Shown: positions 34,107 through 45,281 of the stretch, one piece after another
How positions within the stretch are numbered: position 1 is the stretch's first letter
Layout: every line of letters begins with the position of its first letter
DNA from: Falciphora oryzae
Taxonomy: Eukaryota; Ascomycota; Sordariomycetes; Magnaporthales; Magnaporthaceae
Reading direction: 5' to 3'
Assembly (NCBI GenBank): GCA_000733355.1
Contig: JNVV01000032.1
Span: forward strand, 81,134 to 145,133
DNA: 64,000 nucleotides
Made by a program: the position numbers and the translations under genes
The notes under the pieces: generated by a model
What the model was told of the DNA's origin: nothing
What the model saw: only the letters and a program-made list of their open reading frames with translations
Databases searched by the model: none

Positions 34107-36343
34107 GCAATTTTTTCGACATCAGCTGGGCTTTCGGGTTCCCGCGACATTGGGCAGCCCCAATGATGGGTGGTTAATGAGGCGTGGGAGACTGTCGCTT
34201 GACAGTCATTCATCAGCATCTAGATCCAAAAATGGACACGGCGCGGATAGAGCATTAGAGCCCTTGTGTATAGAAATGGGTCGTAGACAAGATCTTTTCG
34301 GAGGGGGAATCATCGGAAAGCATGGCCCGGGCAGTCACTTCGCCGCTGCCCGCGTCTGCCTTGTAAAAATAGCGAAAAGCATTCTCGCAAACCAGGCCAG
34401 CATCTCAAAGACATTTTCCTTTCTCTCACTTCATTCTCACTCGGGGCGAGTCGGGAACATGACGGGAGGGTTCCATGAGACGCTCTCCTTCTCAACCCAC
34501 CACTTGATGGCTACAAACGGCTCCATCCTGTTCCCGCAACTACCGCCTGGCGGCGCAGGCCATTGTAGGATAGGTGGAAATAAAAGACAACCTCTCCACT
34601 CAATGGCTCTTGCACAGCTCTCGCCACGAAGAATCACATAAAGCTCTCAGTCTCGGACGGCCTCCCCGGGAAAGGCTGGGGCAGGGCTTAGGGCCGGCCA
34701 GAGGGGCCCCACGGGGAGGCGGGAGCGAATGTGAGGCGAGGGGCCTGAACCGAGTCGAACGTGATTTTGGTGGGACACGCAAATTCCCTCAAAGGGCTCT
34801 GTCACCATCCCCTGCTCTGCTTGAACGGGTGTCGTTCCCCACAGGCCCAACTCGGGAAGCCGCGACATCTGCACGTGCCTTGGGCGTGAAGAGGCCGCGA
34901 CTCGGCCGTCGCCCCCTTGTCTCGAGCCGAACTGGACCGAACTTGGCATCCACATTGACTGGGCTGGGGGGCATACGAGCATGAGAAGCAGTGAAACTTT
35001 GATCACTGATGCCCGAAGGAACCCCCTGGAAGAATGAAATGGAAAAGAGACTCGAATGAGTAGTCTGGCAGACGGTGAGACGGATCGGATGGCATTATGG
35101 AGCTCGCACAGAAGCCAGACAAGACAGAGATGGACGGTACGAAGGCCAGACAGCCCGGACACGAGCGGCGCTTGCGGCTCTCAGGACCGGAATTGAGGTG
35201 AAATCGAATCGAGATGGCGGGTGGAGGACGGCCGTCCCAGGCGGGCCAGGGGGAAATAATCCCCATCAGAAAAGGCCGGTCGGTGACTGTTTTCGACCCG
35301 CAAACAGAGGGCGACGGGTGCGAATGTGTCGTGGTCTCGTGAGGGCGCAGGCGGCGGTCTGCGGGTCGATTATGGAGACTCAGCGCCAGAGACGGGCGAA
35401 ACTCTGGGGAAGGTCGGAGCCTAACTGAATCTGGCACGTAAGAAAGGGCGATAAGCGTGCGGAGGGCTACTTGGAAACGGGTCCCGAATCAAAATTTCGA
35501 CGTGCTGGAAAGTCAATTGATAGAATGCTGGGCGTCTCGGATTGCAAAAAGAAGAGCAGATTGAAGGGTTTTGCACTGGTGAGGGCGAGAAGGGAGAGGA
35601 AATTGGAGAAGCGAGGGAAAAAAAAAAAAAAACAAGGGCAGGCCCTCTCTAATAAAGCGCCCTCGCCGTTCAAAAAAGGAGGCGGCAGCACCGTTGTGCC
35701 TTTACCCCGCACGCAACTACCGGGTCCCGGCCCTTGCCTGCGTTTTCTTAGGTGCTAGGCCCAATTTCGCAGCGTCGCACGCCTACGAAACTCGACCTGC
35801 AACAACACGCCACCTGTGGATTACGCCGCTCAGTGTTTGGCCAATATCTGAGCGTGCGGCCTGCGAAGACGCGCCACGGCCCTGCCTCCATGGGAGCTTG
35901 CTGGGGAGATTGCCGAACGGGACCGGCCGATGCCGTCAGGAGGATAACATGGCAGCAGAGACGATTGATCCGTCCATGTGAGCAAGAGGGAAAAAGATGT
36001 TGGAGAGAACCAGGCTGGATAAAATAATATACAAATAACCTAGGTCGAGCGCGGCTCTACCCTCTCCCTCGATCGATCATGGGTAAATATAGATGTGCCC
36101 CTTGATGGATTTATACACTAGTCCGACCCTTTATCCCCCGAGTCTCCCGAGTCCCTGTAGCATAGGCACTCAGATCATGCCATCCCATAAAAGTATTGTT
36201 CCTTCAGGGTCAGACACTGTGCAAGGTCCTTTCCAAGAGCCATCCGTTTTACCCGAGTTGGAAATGCGAATGAGCGGGTCGCGCCCAGTGCATCCCGACC
36301 CACCAAGCCTTCATATACGAAAACCTACCACTCGTTTAGCAAG
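34107..36343. other. 2.2-kb intergenic region
   Basis: This spans the 3' flank of ATP9 to the tRNA gene. Several ORFs of 60-210 codons occur on both strands without recognisable patterns. A 14-A run is near 35619. No gene is supported. Confidence 0.45.
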
Positions 36344-36425
36344 TCTCCTGTCGTATAGTGGTTAGTATGTGAGCTTGTCATCAAACACAACGCTCGAGAC
36401 CCGGGTTCAATTCCCGGCGGGAGAG
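36344..36425 (+). tRNA. tRNA-Asp (GTC) with 10-nt intron
   Basis: The 82-nt gene folds as a cloverleaf. The acceptor arm is TCTCCTG with CGGGAGA. The D arm carries TAGTGGTTAG. The anticodon stem is TGAGC with GCTCG, and the T arm is CCGGG-TTCAATT-CCCGG. The anticodon GTC lies at 36377-36379. The segment 36381-36390 (TCAAACACAA) is the canonical-position intron one base after the anticodon; its removal leaves 72 nt and a 7-base loop. The discriminator is G. A T run follows as the RNA polymerase III stop. Confidence 0.92.
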
Positions 36426-36432
36426 CATCTTC

Positions 36433-36450
36433 TTTTTTTTTTTTTTTTTT
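36433..36450 (+). terminator. Pol III terminator (T18)
   Basis: Eighteen consecutive T's start 8 bases after the tRNA, far longer than the 4-6 T's needed for polymerase III termination. Confidence 0.85.
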
Positions 36451-36913
36451 CTTCCTTTCTACTCTCGTGACACGTATGATTGGTTTGATGTGTTTCTACT
36501 CCTTTTCCCCTTTGATGCCGCCTACCTGCCTAATACGAAGGCTACCAGATATTTACTTTCATTTTAATCATGTTATTTGTACGCCACCCAGGATTTTCGG
36601 TCCTCTACCTATACACCATTGTAATGAGAACCAAAGGAACTTAGAGTGAGTGCCTACCTAATCACAGATTCTCAATGAACCTCGAGATACGAGCAATCCG
36701 GGCCGACATACAATTCTGCATAAAAGTCAAGTGACGGTTCTCCAAGGCCAGGCACTTAGATTAGGTGAGATATGTACTATAATCCATTGACAATATGGAA
36801 ATCGGTACGCGTCCATTTTATTACGAGGTCGAATCGAGAGTCAAGAGGAGTATTGTGAATGCTGTAAATGCTGTTTTCTATAGAGTCGGGTCGGCAAATC
36901 GGCCCCTTGGCGG
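36451..36913. other. Spacer between tRNA and GPI1 3' end
   Basis: This is AT-leaning sequence with no recognised feature and presumably includes the GPI1 3' UTR. Confidence 0.45.
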
Positions 36914-39353
36914 CTAACCTCGAGTCCTCGCTGAGTATTGCCCACTCCCGTACCCATTGGGCACGCCTGGCGGCTGGAACCGCTTGTCTTTCTTGAGCGG
37001 CAGTGAAGTGACCGCCTCCCACATTTCCATAATTCCTGCCCTCCTCGCCGGCAGCATACTGTACTGTAGACTGTATAGATTCTTGCGGTTGATCGGTGGC
37101 ACGAACCGACCCGTCAGTAGACATAAGGCCACCTTGGGCGACAGGTAGTGCTTGCGGATTCGGTGACCCATCTGTGAGTATTGATGGAATATGGCACCCA
37201 ATGGAAGGGGGATCGACTACCATTGCTCGTGTCAGCCAATGTTCTCTAAATACAATCATCTAGAAGAATCCATTGAACTCACATGAAGTGCTATTACCGA
37301 TGTCAAGGGCTGATTAGGCGCCACATCGGTGTCGTTCTTTGTGTTCTCCGAGTCGCGGAGCTCAAAGCAGATACCCCCTATATCGGCAAGAGGCATACTG
37401 GTTAGAATGCAAACCTTGGAAACTCTCTCGCAGACAGTATGATGCGAACTAACCTGGTAACCTGGTCGGGTCTTTGATCCGGAGCATAATGGCAAACAGT
37501 GGAAAGTGGTTTAGGCACGAGAGGAGAGTGTCAAAGGCGGCCTTGATGGAAATGATGACCATGCGGGATATGGCGAAGTTGAGGTAGAAGACAACGACGG
37601 TCGGGAGAAGGAAGAAGAGCAGGGTGAAGAGGATGGTGCCGACAAGAAGTTGGTCAAGGTCGTACGCACACGAGTCGATACGGTTCCGCAGCACATTGTG
37701 CTTCTTTCCGCGGAACAGGTGGAAGAGCGAGACAAGAATCGTGAGCTGCCAGTGGTATATGCGGGCCGAGGCAAGGTAAAAGGAGTAGATGTGAATGGTG
37801 AGAAACGACAGCAGGTCCGAGAAGAGGGCGATGGGCATGCTCGCCCCGGCGAAGCTAGAGAAGCCGATAAACCATATGATGTGAGGCAGGACAGGGCGCA
37901 GCGTCTCAATACAGCCTGTGAATGTGTTAGCTAGTGTTGCCGGGCCGTGAAACGAAGCGGTTATGCTCACTAGCCCAGTAGTCGATGACCCAGAGAAACA
38001 GGTCTCCCAGGAACGCCGCCAACTCGTTGTTCAACTTGAGACCGGCAGGCCAGCCCATGAGCCACGAGATGCTCGTCTGCAGGGCCTTAACGGTGTAGGT
38101 GCTCAGCAGATCGCTAATCTGCTCCGCTACCCAGGCGGCGTTGTCGATGATGTAGGAGCCGAGGGCGATGCCGATGATGACGTCGTTGGCCACGAGCCAG
38201 AGACTGTTGTAGAATCGGATGTAGTCCGGGTGGCTTCGGGTGACGCTCTCCCAGTCGTTCTTGCGCCTGCGCAGCGTCGCGTACTGCATGGGCCAGTAGC
38301 AGAACTGCTGCAGACGGATCTCGACCTGCTGCGCCGTGGCCGATACGTCCTTGAGCGCGGCGTAGCGGGGCCGCGGCCGCCACTCCAGCACGCGAAGGAG
38401 CATCTCAGCCGCGATCCGGTGACCCAACAAGCCCATGACAAAGGCGCTGCGGATGACTGGGAAGGCGTAGAGGACGACCAGCTCCCAGAGCCAGAAGATG
38501 ACGTAGTCGCGCATCGTGGTGGCCGACTCGACGACCCGCTCCGACACACTAAGGCTGCGCTTGGCCCTTGTCCGCGGTCCCACGACACGCCCCGCGTTCT
38601 TCTGCAATAGTTGCTCTAGCTCCCACGCCCAGTTGATCTGGTTCATGATCCTTGGCAGCGCCCTCTCTTTTGCTGACGGCACCCTGCGTACTACCGAGTG
38701 CAGTCGGAGCTTCTCGACCAGCCGCGCCTTGCTCTCCCGTTGCAGGCGCTCCTCTCGCTCGTCGTGCGGCTCGACCTCGCCCGGGGGCGGAGCCAGACCG
38801 AGGCCCTCGTTCTTGTCGCCGAGAGCCAGCGATATGGGGCTAAGGGAGACAAACTGCATGCGCACAGGCGACGGCCGTTTGAAAAGGATGATTTGGAAGC
38901 TGGACGCTCGGGTGCACGTTATGCGCGGAACGGACACGCGTGGTCCTGTCGTGACGCGGATCCAGGAAGAGTCGAGCTCGGGCGCATCGGGTGAGTTTGA
39001 CAGGCCAAGGACTTGCATGGCCGACTGCCCGCAGAGCTCGAAGATACGGCTGACCGGGTGAGGGGCGCTCCCCAGGAGCGTGCCCGCCTTGAGAGCGAAT
39101 TCTACATTTCGAGGCTGTGGGCGTGAACATGCTCCCAGGTCAGTGCGTGCTCTCGTTTATACTCGCAAGCAAGCTCGCCGGGTGGTGGACACGGCCAAGC
39201 TTGGAGCTGTCATCGCACCTCGACATCGTCTAGGATCGCCACGACGAAGACGTCGAGCGATGAGTTGCGCCAGCCGACAATGACGCCGGGAAGCTCGGAG
39301 CGAGGGATGTCGGTCGGCCAGAATATGCGCATCAGGCCATCCTGTCCAGTCAT
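36914..39353 (-). CDS. gpi1: GPI1 / PIG-Q, GPI-GlcNAc transferase subunit
   Basis: Five exons (39353-39219, 39114-37971, 37915-37454, 37377-37283, 37216-36914) predict 712 aa. The start MTGQDGLMRIFWPTDIPRSE is typical of fungal Gpi1. Several membrane segments occupy the C-terminal half. The conserved PIG-Q core is clear: WASCIETLRPVLPHIIWF, MPIALFSDLLSFLTIHIYSF, ARIYHWQLTILVSLFHLFRG, NVLRNRIDSCAYDLDQLL, and near the end MGHRIRKHYLSPKVALCLLT. The protein stabilises the ER complex that adds GlcNAc to phosphatidylinositol, the first step of GPI-anchor synthesis. The joins at exons 3-4 (RLPGGICFELR) and 4-5 (ALHSIPLPLGAIFHQY) were chosen because they restore family sequence. The C-terminal end after SARTRG could be extended by another splice. 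Confidence 0.9.
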
Positions 39354-39486
39354 GACCAGGGCAGGGCGGGAGCGAGGATTCGGCGCCGCGCTCTAGAAAG
39401 AGCCTCGACGCCTCAGCTGTTCGCGCGCCGAGATTCCGGATCCGGGGGAGCGTGGGTGCTATATTCCATGTCGACGCCGTCAGCCG

Positions 39487-39889
39487 TCATGCATTGGACG
39501 CACCGTCTCGAGTTGCGTGGGAGTGGAGGGGGTTCAGGTCGGGTCGTACCAGGTCCGCCTCTCTGGTGGCCAGACGTTCCACGGGTATAATTATAAGGAC
39601 GAATAGCAGCGTCAGAAGCCCAAAGGCCTTGGCAGAACGGGTCTAGGAGTAAAGCGGACGGGAGAGAGGGTGACCGCCGAGACATATTAGCAACGCTATT
39701 CCGCTTATATCATATGATAGATACTATACGGTTCCGTTTGAGCAGGGTGGGCTGCGGTCAAGAACTCACAATGACACCGTAGTCCCAGGCGAACACGGCA
39801 AGTTCATAGAGGCGAGTAACGAGGTCCCATCGAGCAGTGATGTAACCCGCTACGAAGATGCCAAGGGTAAGGACAGAAAAGGGGTGCAT
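39487..39889 (-). CDS. Small conserved membrane protein (91 aa)
   Basis: Exons 39889-39770 and 39642-39487 encode 91 aa. Exon 1 gives MHPFSVLTLGIFVAGYITAR then WDLVTRLYELAVFAWDYGVI. Exon 2 begins TRSAKAFGLLTLLFVLIIIP and ends with a polar tail (SHATRDGASNA). Two hydrophobic segments suggest two membrane passes. The donor GTGAGT and acceptor CTCCTAG are canonical and the frame holds. It resembles short uncharacterised proteins I know from other filamentous ascomycetes. The stop lies only 133 bp upstream of the GPI1 start on the same strand, so the GPI1 promoter must be very short or overlap this gene. Confidence 0.72.
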
Positions 39890-40632
39890 AGAATCGCTTC
39901 TTGCGACGGTGCTCTCATGCCGCCTGGCAAGCCTGCCGTCGCTGTCGGGGAGATTTCTGGTGGTCTGGATCTAGGGTGACTTCGCGCCTCGACGGGAGAG
40001 AAGGTCAGGGCGGCAACTAAGGCAAGGCAGTGGGCAGCGGGCGCGGGCGCGGGCGCGCGGCTTTACTGTCGCGGGTGCTGAGGGTCGAGGTTCCGAGGGC
40101 GGCGGCAGCACAGCAGCTGCGGGCTCGTGGAGAAAAGAAAAAAGAGAAAAAAGTCGGCTAGGTATACGGCAGCGGGGTTCAGGAGGCGTCAGTTCTCCCA
40201 GGGTCCGAAGTCGGTTTTCAGCAGTGTCGTGCAACGCAGAGGGGGTGCGACTGGGGATGATAGCTGGGCTGCGCTAGGCGGGAGTCAAGGCCACGTCCGT
40301 CCTTGGGGTGAAGCTTGTTTGGAAGAAGATTGGCACGTCTCCAGCAGCTGTTTTTCGCAGTCCTGCACGCCAGTCAAGAGGCCGGCCGTCCCTGGAGAAA
40401 ACGAAAATACGGTCCAGCCCCTGCTGGGCAACTGATTAGAGATTGTGACATTCGAACAAATTGCGACGGGGGTTTGGTGTGGATCGTCAGGTGTCGCGCA
40501 ATTGACGGCTGCTGGCTGCCGCTCCGGGCCAGCCTGGCGAGAGCTGACCCCTGCTAGTTGCATCTGCCGCCGGACCCACCCTGCCCAGTTTTTCGCTGGC
40601 CAGAATGAACTCAACATGCGCTCGTTTTTGCC
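39890..40632. other. Intergenic, up to assembly gap
   Basis: This is GC-rich DNA with a (GCGGGC)-like short repeat near 40040. No coding segment can be supported. The right end abuts the 171-base gap. Confidence 0.4.
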
Positions 40633-40803
40633 NNNNNNNNNNNNNNNNNNNNNNNNNNNNNNNNNNNNNNNNNNNNNNNNNNNNNNNNNNNNNNNNNNNN
40701 NNNNNNNNNNNNNNNNNNNNNNNNNNNNNNNNNNNNNNNNNNNNNNNNNNNNNNNNNNNNNNNNNNNNNNNNNNNNNNNNNNNNNNNNNNNNNNNNNNNN
40801 NNN
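40633..40803. other. Assembly gap (171 N)
   Basis: Unknown sequence. Reading frames through it are meaningless. Confidence 1.
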
Positions 40804-41305
40804 GTTAGTCTCCTGAATTGAGGCAATGACCTCAGAGAAGAGCATCGGCAGCTCAGTGAGGCCCTCGGTGAGAGGAGAAATATTGAAATGTGGAAACTAT
40901 ATGTGGACCACCTGCCTCCTGGACGGCATGCGGCGTGGCGTTCTGCGTAGACGCGTATCAATAAATAGCGGCTCACCGCTGGCAGAGGTCCCAGTGCTGC
41001 GGGTTTCGAGCGGACAGCCCCCAAGTGGGTGCGGTTCGACTAGTAGCCTAAAAGCCGCCATAATGTATATTCGTGCTCTTATTTGGGGGTTTGTTTTCTT
41101 GTATTTTGCTATGTTCACGAGTTGAGGTGAGAGCTCGCTTGTCGAATAATGGAGATGAGATGGTCCTGGTCCTGGAGTGCATGGAAGAGAGCGGCGATGG
41201 CGTTCAAGGAGTCTGGCAGTGCAGAGAGAAGCTACCTCGAGAATTGTGTGTTTGGCAAGCGCGGATGATGAGCCCCTTTTACGAAGCAATCGACCACGCC
41301 TCAGC
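40804..41305. other. Region beside gap with possible minus-strand exon
   Basis: On the minus strand 40845-40804 reads as MLFSEVIASIQETN up to the gap and is preceded in frame by GLTELP. It looks protein-like, but no upstream exon joins it in frame. The rest of the region shows nothing. Confidence 0.3.
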
Positions 41306-41821
41306 TCATGGGGCTTGATTGGGTATCAGCAAACAAAACCCGCGCAGAGAGGGTGGGGGAATGCTCTCGAGACAATCGACCACTCACACTTTCGTCCCAT
41401 GTGGGTGGTGTCGTTTTCCTTATTGTCCTCGCGCGCGTCGTCAAGCAATTTGTCAATGCCCTTGTTCTTCAGCGCGGCCTGTTCCTCCCAATACTCTCGT
41501 CAGCACAGTAACACCAGGCAGAGCAGAAAATAGTCCTCACCGTTAGGCACTTCTTGTAGTCACTGAACAGGCTTTCACACTCATTCTTCTCGCCTGTTCC
41601 GTTTCCTCGCAGGTACTCTGGTTGTTGACCGTCAGCGTCCAGCCTTTCCCCGTCAACAAGGAAAGGATATCATTGGCAACTTACTCTCGCTGTACCATTT
41701 CAGAAAGCAAGTGTCATACCGCCTGGGTTTGCACGTTAGTTCAAGCCCGATCGCACCTGGACAAGGAAGGTGCAACTTACTCCTTCACTTCGTTGCACTC
41801 GGGCGCAAGCGAGGCCGACAT
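41306..41821 (-). CDS. mdm35: MDM35-type twin CX9C mitochondrial protein
   Basis: Five tiny exons (41821-41781, 41722-41685, 41617-41541, 41478-41388, 41313-41306) encode 84 aa, close to yeast Mdm35 (86 aa). The protein begins MSASLAPECNEVKERYDTC. It has two CX9C motifs, C-NEVKERYDT-C and C-ESLFSDYKK-C, and the family segment FLKWYSEKYLRG. Mdm35/TRIAP1 folds in the mitochondrial intermembrane space by the Mia40 pathway and partners Ups1/PRELID proteins that carry phosphatidic acid and phosphatidylserine. All internal splice joins are canonical. The last 8-nt exon rests on a donor GTGAGT, a GCTGAT branch site and an AAG acceptor. If unspliced, the protein would instead end at 41326 with an extra ~17 residues. 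Confidence 0.9.
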
Positions 41822-42395
41822 TTCGACAACCGGCTGCTGGGCCTCTTACGTTTCGCGGCTTCAACCTCGTGGCTCTGCTCTGGCGGGTCGTCGAGATCGC
41901 TACTTCGATTCTCTCGAGGCAGGCCGCCCTCGCCCCGCCTTCAACGTATCGCGCGCAAAGGATATCTGCCAGCGTGCAGCATCCACAATACCATTCAACC
42001 GAACTGCTCTCTCGACTTTCAAATACTGGCGGCGCTTTTGAGGTTGTCTGATCCTGGCCTGGATCGCCTGCCGAGGCTGCCGTCTGCCTTCTGCCTTCTG
42101 TCATCGTCTCCACTTGCTGCTATCTTATCGTCAATCGCGACCCACCCAAGGACCGAGGTATCGGTACCGCCTGCTCGCGGACGGTCCAGCGGGACGACAA
42201 GGCTGAAGAGAGTCTCGATACAAAGCGAATCAAAGCCCCACTCAAAAAATTGAGCCCAACGCGCTTTCTGCTCGCAAGTCCCGTCGTCGCCTTCAGATGC
42301 ACCTAGACCCTTGAGCGTGGGGGTTTGAAGTGGGCAAGCACGACAAGCAGAACCAACCGATCGAGGCTGCGGTGTCATCAGCAGTGGCCGTCAAG
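41822..42395. promoter_or_regulatory. Divergent promoter, MDM35 and RRP6
   Basis: A 574-bp interval lies between divergent start codons, so both promoters are expected here. ORFs crossing it run into MDM35 and are shadows. No specific site was recognised. Confidence 0.45.
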
Positions 42396-45281
42396 ATGGA
42401 GGCGTCGCAGGACTTCAAATCGCTGCAGGACAAGATCCAGGCGGCGCTGGTGTCCACCACCCGCCGCGTCAACGCCATCGCGAGCCAGGACCTTGGCTTC
42501 CGTCGCAGCGTCGACCCCGACTCCGCCGAGCAGCTCGACGAGCAGCGCACCAAACTCCTCGAACTGGCCAGCACCCTGGTCCGGACGGCAGCGGCGAGCG
42601 CGGGCGGTGCCAGGGCCAAGGAAAAGGCCAAACCCATCACGCTCGAGGACGCCGAGGACGTGGACGACAACTGGCAGTCTATTGTGGATGCGCTCGACAC
42701 CGCCCTCGAAAAGGCCGACACCTGCATTGACGACTACACCGGACTTGTCAAGAGGAAGGATGCGCCCACCGTAGAAATGGTGAGGCAGAAGAACCCCCGC
42801 GGCGCACCCGCAGTAGCATCAGCAGCTGCCCCACGACAAACAGTGAGAGCGGTGGCGCCTAACAGTGAATCTCAGGGACCCAATGCAAAGAAGTCGAAGC
42901 CAGGCCAGCTGGACAGGTCCCTCCGATACGCCAACATCGTCAAGCCCCAGAAGGCTTTTGAGACGGCGCCGGACAACTTCGACAAGGGACCATGGAAGCC
43001 TATCTTGTCCACGAAGCCACACGCCAAGGTTCCATTGGAGCAGAGCCTGTCGACGTTCCAGGACGACGAAGGCGAGACACAGTACGACTACCTCCTCTAC
43101 CTGCCTCTGCTCAAGCCTGCGCCACTATCTCCAGAGGGGCGCAAGTCGTCTTCCAAGAGGTCGACGTACAATCACAAGATCCGGAAGCTGAGGTTCGCCG
43201 GCAATACGCGCGGTGCTAATGGCTCTTTCAGATATAAACATCCCTACGAGACAGAGATTCTGCATACGAAATACCGAGAAAACACCTACCAGACCAGAGA
43301 GCCCATCCCTTACACACCCGTCGCCAAGTCCGCGCCCACCTACGTCGATACCTACGAGGGCGTCCTTCAGATGCTGGAGGAGCTCAAGCAGGCGACCGAA
43401 ATAGCCATCGATCTCGAGCATCACGACTTCAGGACATACTCTGGGCTTCTGTCGCTGATGCAAGTCAGCACCCGAGACAAGGACTGGATCGTCGATACTC
43501 TCAAACCCTGGCGCCGTCGACTCGAGGTTCTCAACCAAGTGTTTGCTGACCCGAAAATATTGAAGGTACTAGAGTCCTGCTCCTTGTCTGTTCTTAATAC
43601 TGGCAGTTCCCGGTTGTTTGACGCTAAAAAGCTCTCTCCAGGTCTTTCACGGTGCCTTCATGGACATAATATGGTTGCAGAGGGACCTAGGACTCTACGT
43701 TGTCGGCCTCTTTGACACCTTCCACGCGGCCGAGGCCTTGCTCTATCCTAGTAAGAGTCTAGCATACCTCCTGAAGAAGTTTGCCGACTTTGAAGCGGAC
43801 AAGCGATTCCAGACCGCCGACTGGCGTATCAGGTATGTTTGCGGTCTGTCTTTTATGTTCAACGAAACCTGGTTTTCTGATGCCCTCGAAGGCCCCTCAC
43901 CGAGGAGATGCTCTACTACGCCCGCTCAGACACACACTACCTTCTCTACGTCTATGACATGATGCGCAACGAGCTTGTCAAGCAGTCCAAGAGGGGAGAT
44001 CCAGACAGAGATCTCGTGGAAAAGGTGCTGCAAAAATCCAAGGAGACATCTCTTCAGCGGCACGAGCCGTACACCAGCGACCCCGTGACCGGCAAGGGCA
44101 CGCGGGGCTGGTTCAACGGCATCTCCAAAATTCCCAGCAGCTTCACCAGCGAGCAATTTGCCGTATTCCGAGAACTTCACAGGTGGCGAGACGAGACTGC
44201 TCGACGGGAAGACGAGAGCCCAATGTACATCATGTCACAGCAGGTTCTTGTGGAGGTTTCGAGGGCCATGCCTTCCTCTCCCGTCGAGCTGCGAAAACTC
44301 TTCTTCCATGCGAGCAATCCGCTCAAGGAGGGCGTGGATGAGCTGTTGAGGCTGATAAAGAGCGCGCGGGAGAAGGGAGCGGAGGGCCCGACTATCCTGG
44401 AGGTCCTTAAGTCAGACCGCGCCGACAACATAATCGCTGGCCTGAATCTCGGTGCCATATCGAAGGCGAATGCGAACCCAGCACACGGCGACGATGGAGA
44501 TATCCCTGACGCCTCGGAGCTGAGGGGAAAGCGGTCACAGCTTTGGGGGAGCGTGCCGCTGAGCACACTATGGGAGAAGGTGGCCCACAGGATGACCATT
44601 GCGGACGAGCCCATAGCTGTGCCATGGAGCGCGTTTGTCGCTAACGCTCAAGTCTCAACCGATGACGGCCTTGGTCCTGCCGGTCAGCCAAAGGATGAAG
44701 GCGATATGGAGGTTGACGAGGACAGTGGTGGAGTCCCCGTCATGGAGAAGTCAGAGGAGACACCCGCTATCCCAATCGACCAGGAGTTCACCTTGCGAGC
44801 TGGACGGCCGACGGCGACGGTGGGAGAGGCCGCCGACTCCTCGGACACATCGGATTCATCTTCGGATGAAGAAGATGAGGAGGAGGAGGAGCGCCGGAAA
44901 GCCGAAAAGCTGCGCCGCAAGGAGGAGAGGCGACTGGCGAAGCTGAAGCGCAAGGAGGAGAGGGCGGCCGAGAGGGCGGCTAGGAGAGCCGAGAAGAAAG
45001 CGCTGAAGCAGGCGAAGAAGGCCGCAGAGGCAGCAGCGAAGCTCGAGTCCGGTGAAACTCAAGATGATGAGGACGGCGAGGATGTGGCCGACGGTGGCGA
45101 GCAGCCCTTTGACTACAGCAAGGCGCAGTCAGTCATGCGGAGCAAGCGAGCCAAGGACGGCGCCGACGGCGGAGCCAAAGTATTTGACCCTTATGTGGCC
45201 AAGACGACGGCACAGGGCCCCAAGGCGGCGAGACGGATGAACCACGAGAGGTCGGGCAAGACGGCGACGTTCAAGAAGTAA
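42396..45281 (+). CDS. rrp6: RRP6, nuclear exosome 3'-5' exoribonuclease
   Basis: Exons 42396-43081, 43232-43565, 43642-43832 and 43892-45281 give 866 aa. The N-terminal PMC2NT domain (~1-120) is followed by a basic linker and [11 protein letters not shown]. The exonuclease domain has the DEDD-Y set: D289 and E291 in [12 protein letters not shown]348 in [12 protein letters not shown], and Y413 with D417 in [15 protein letters not shown]. An HRDC domain follows ([20 protein letters not shown]). The C-terminus is acidic and then strongly Lys/Arg/Glu-rich and coiled, as in other Rrp6 tails. Rrp6 trims nuclear RNAs with the exosome. The first intron is 150 bp without a stop and can be mistaken for coding sequence; its removal restores ETQYKHPYE. 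Confidence 0.94.

Noticed and set aside
41711..42253. A 180-codon plus-strand ORF
   Set aside because: It is antisense to MDM35 and runs into the divergent promoter, with no protein-like pattern.
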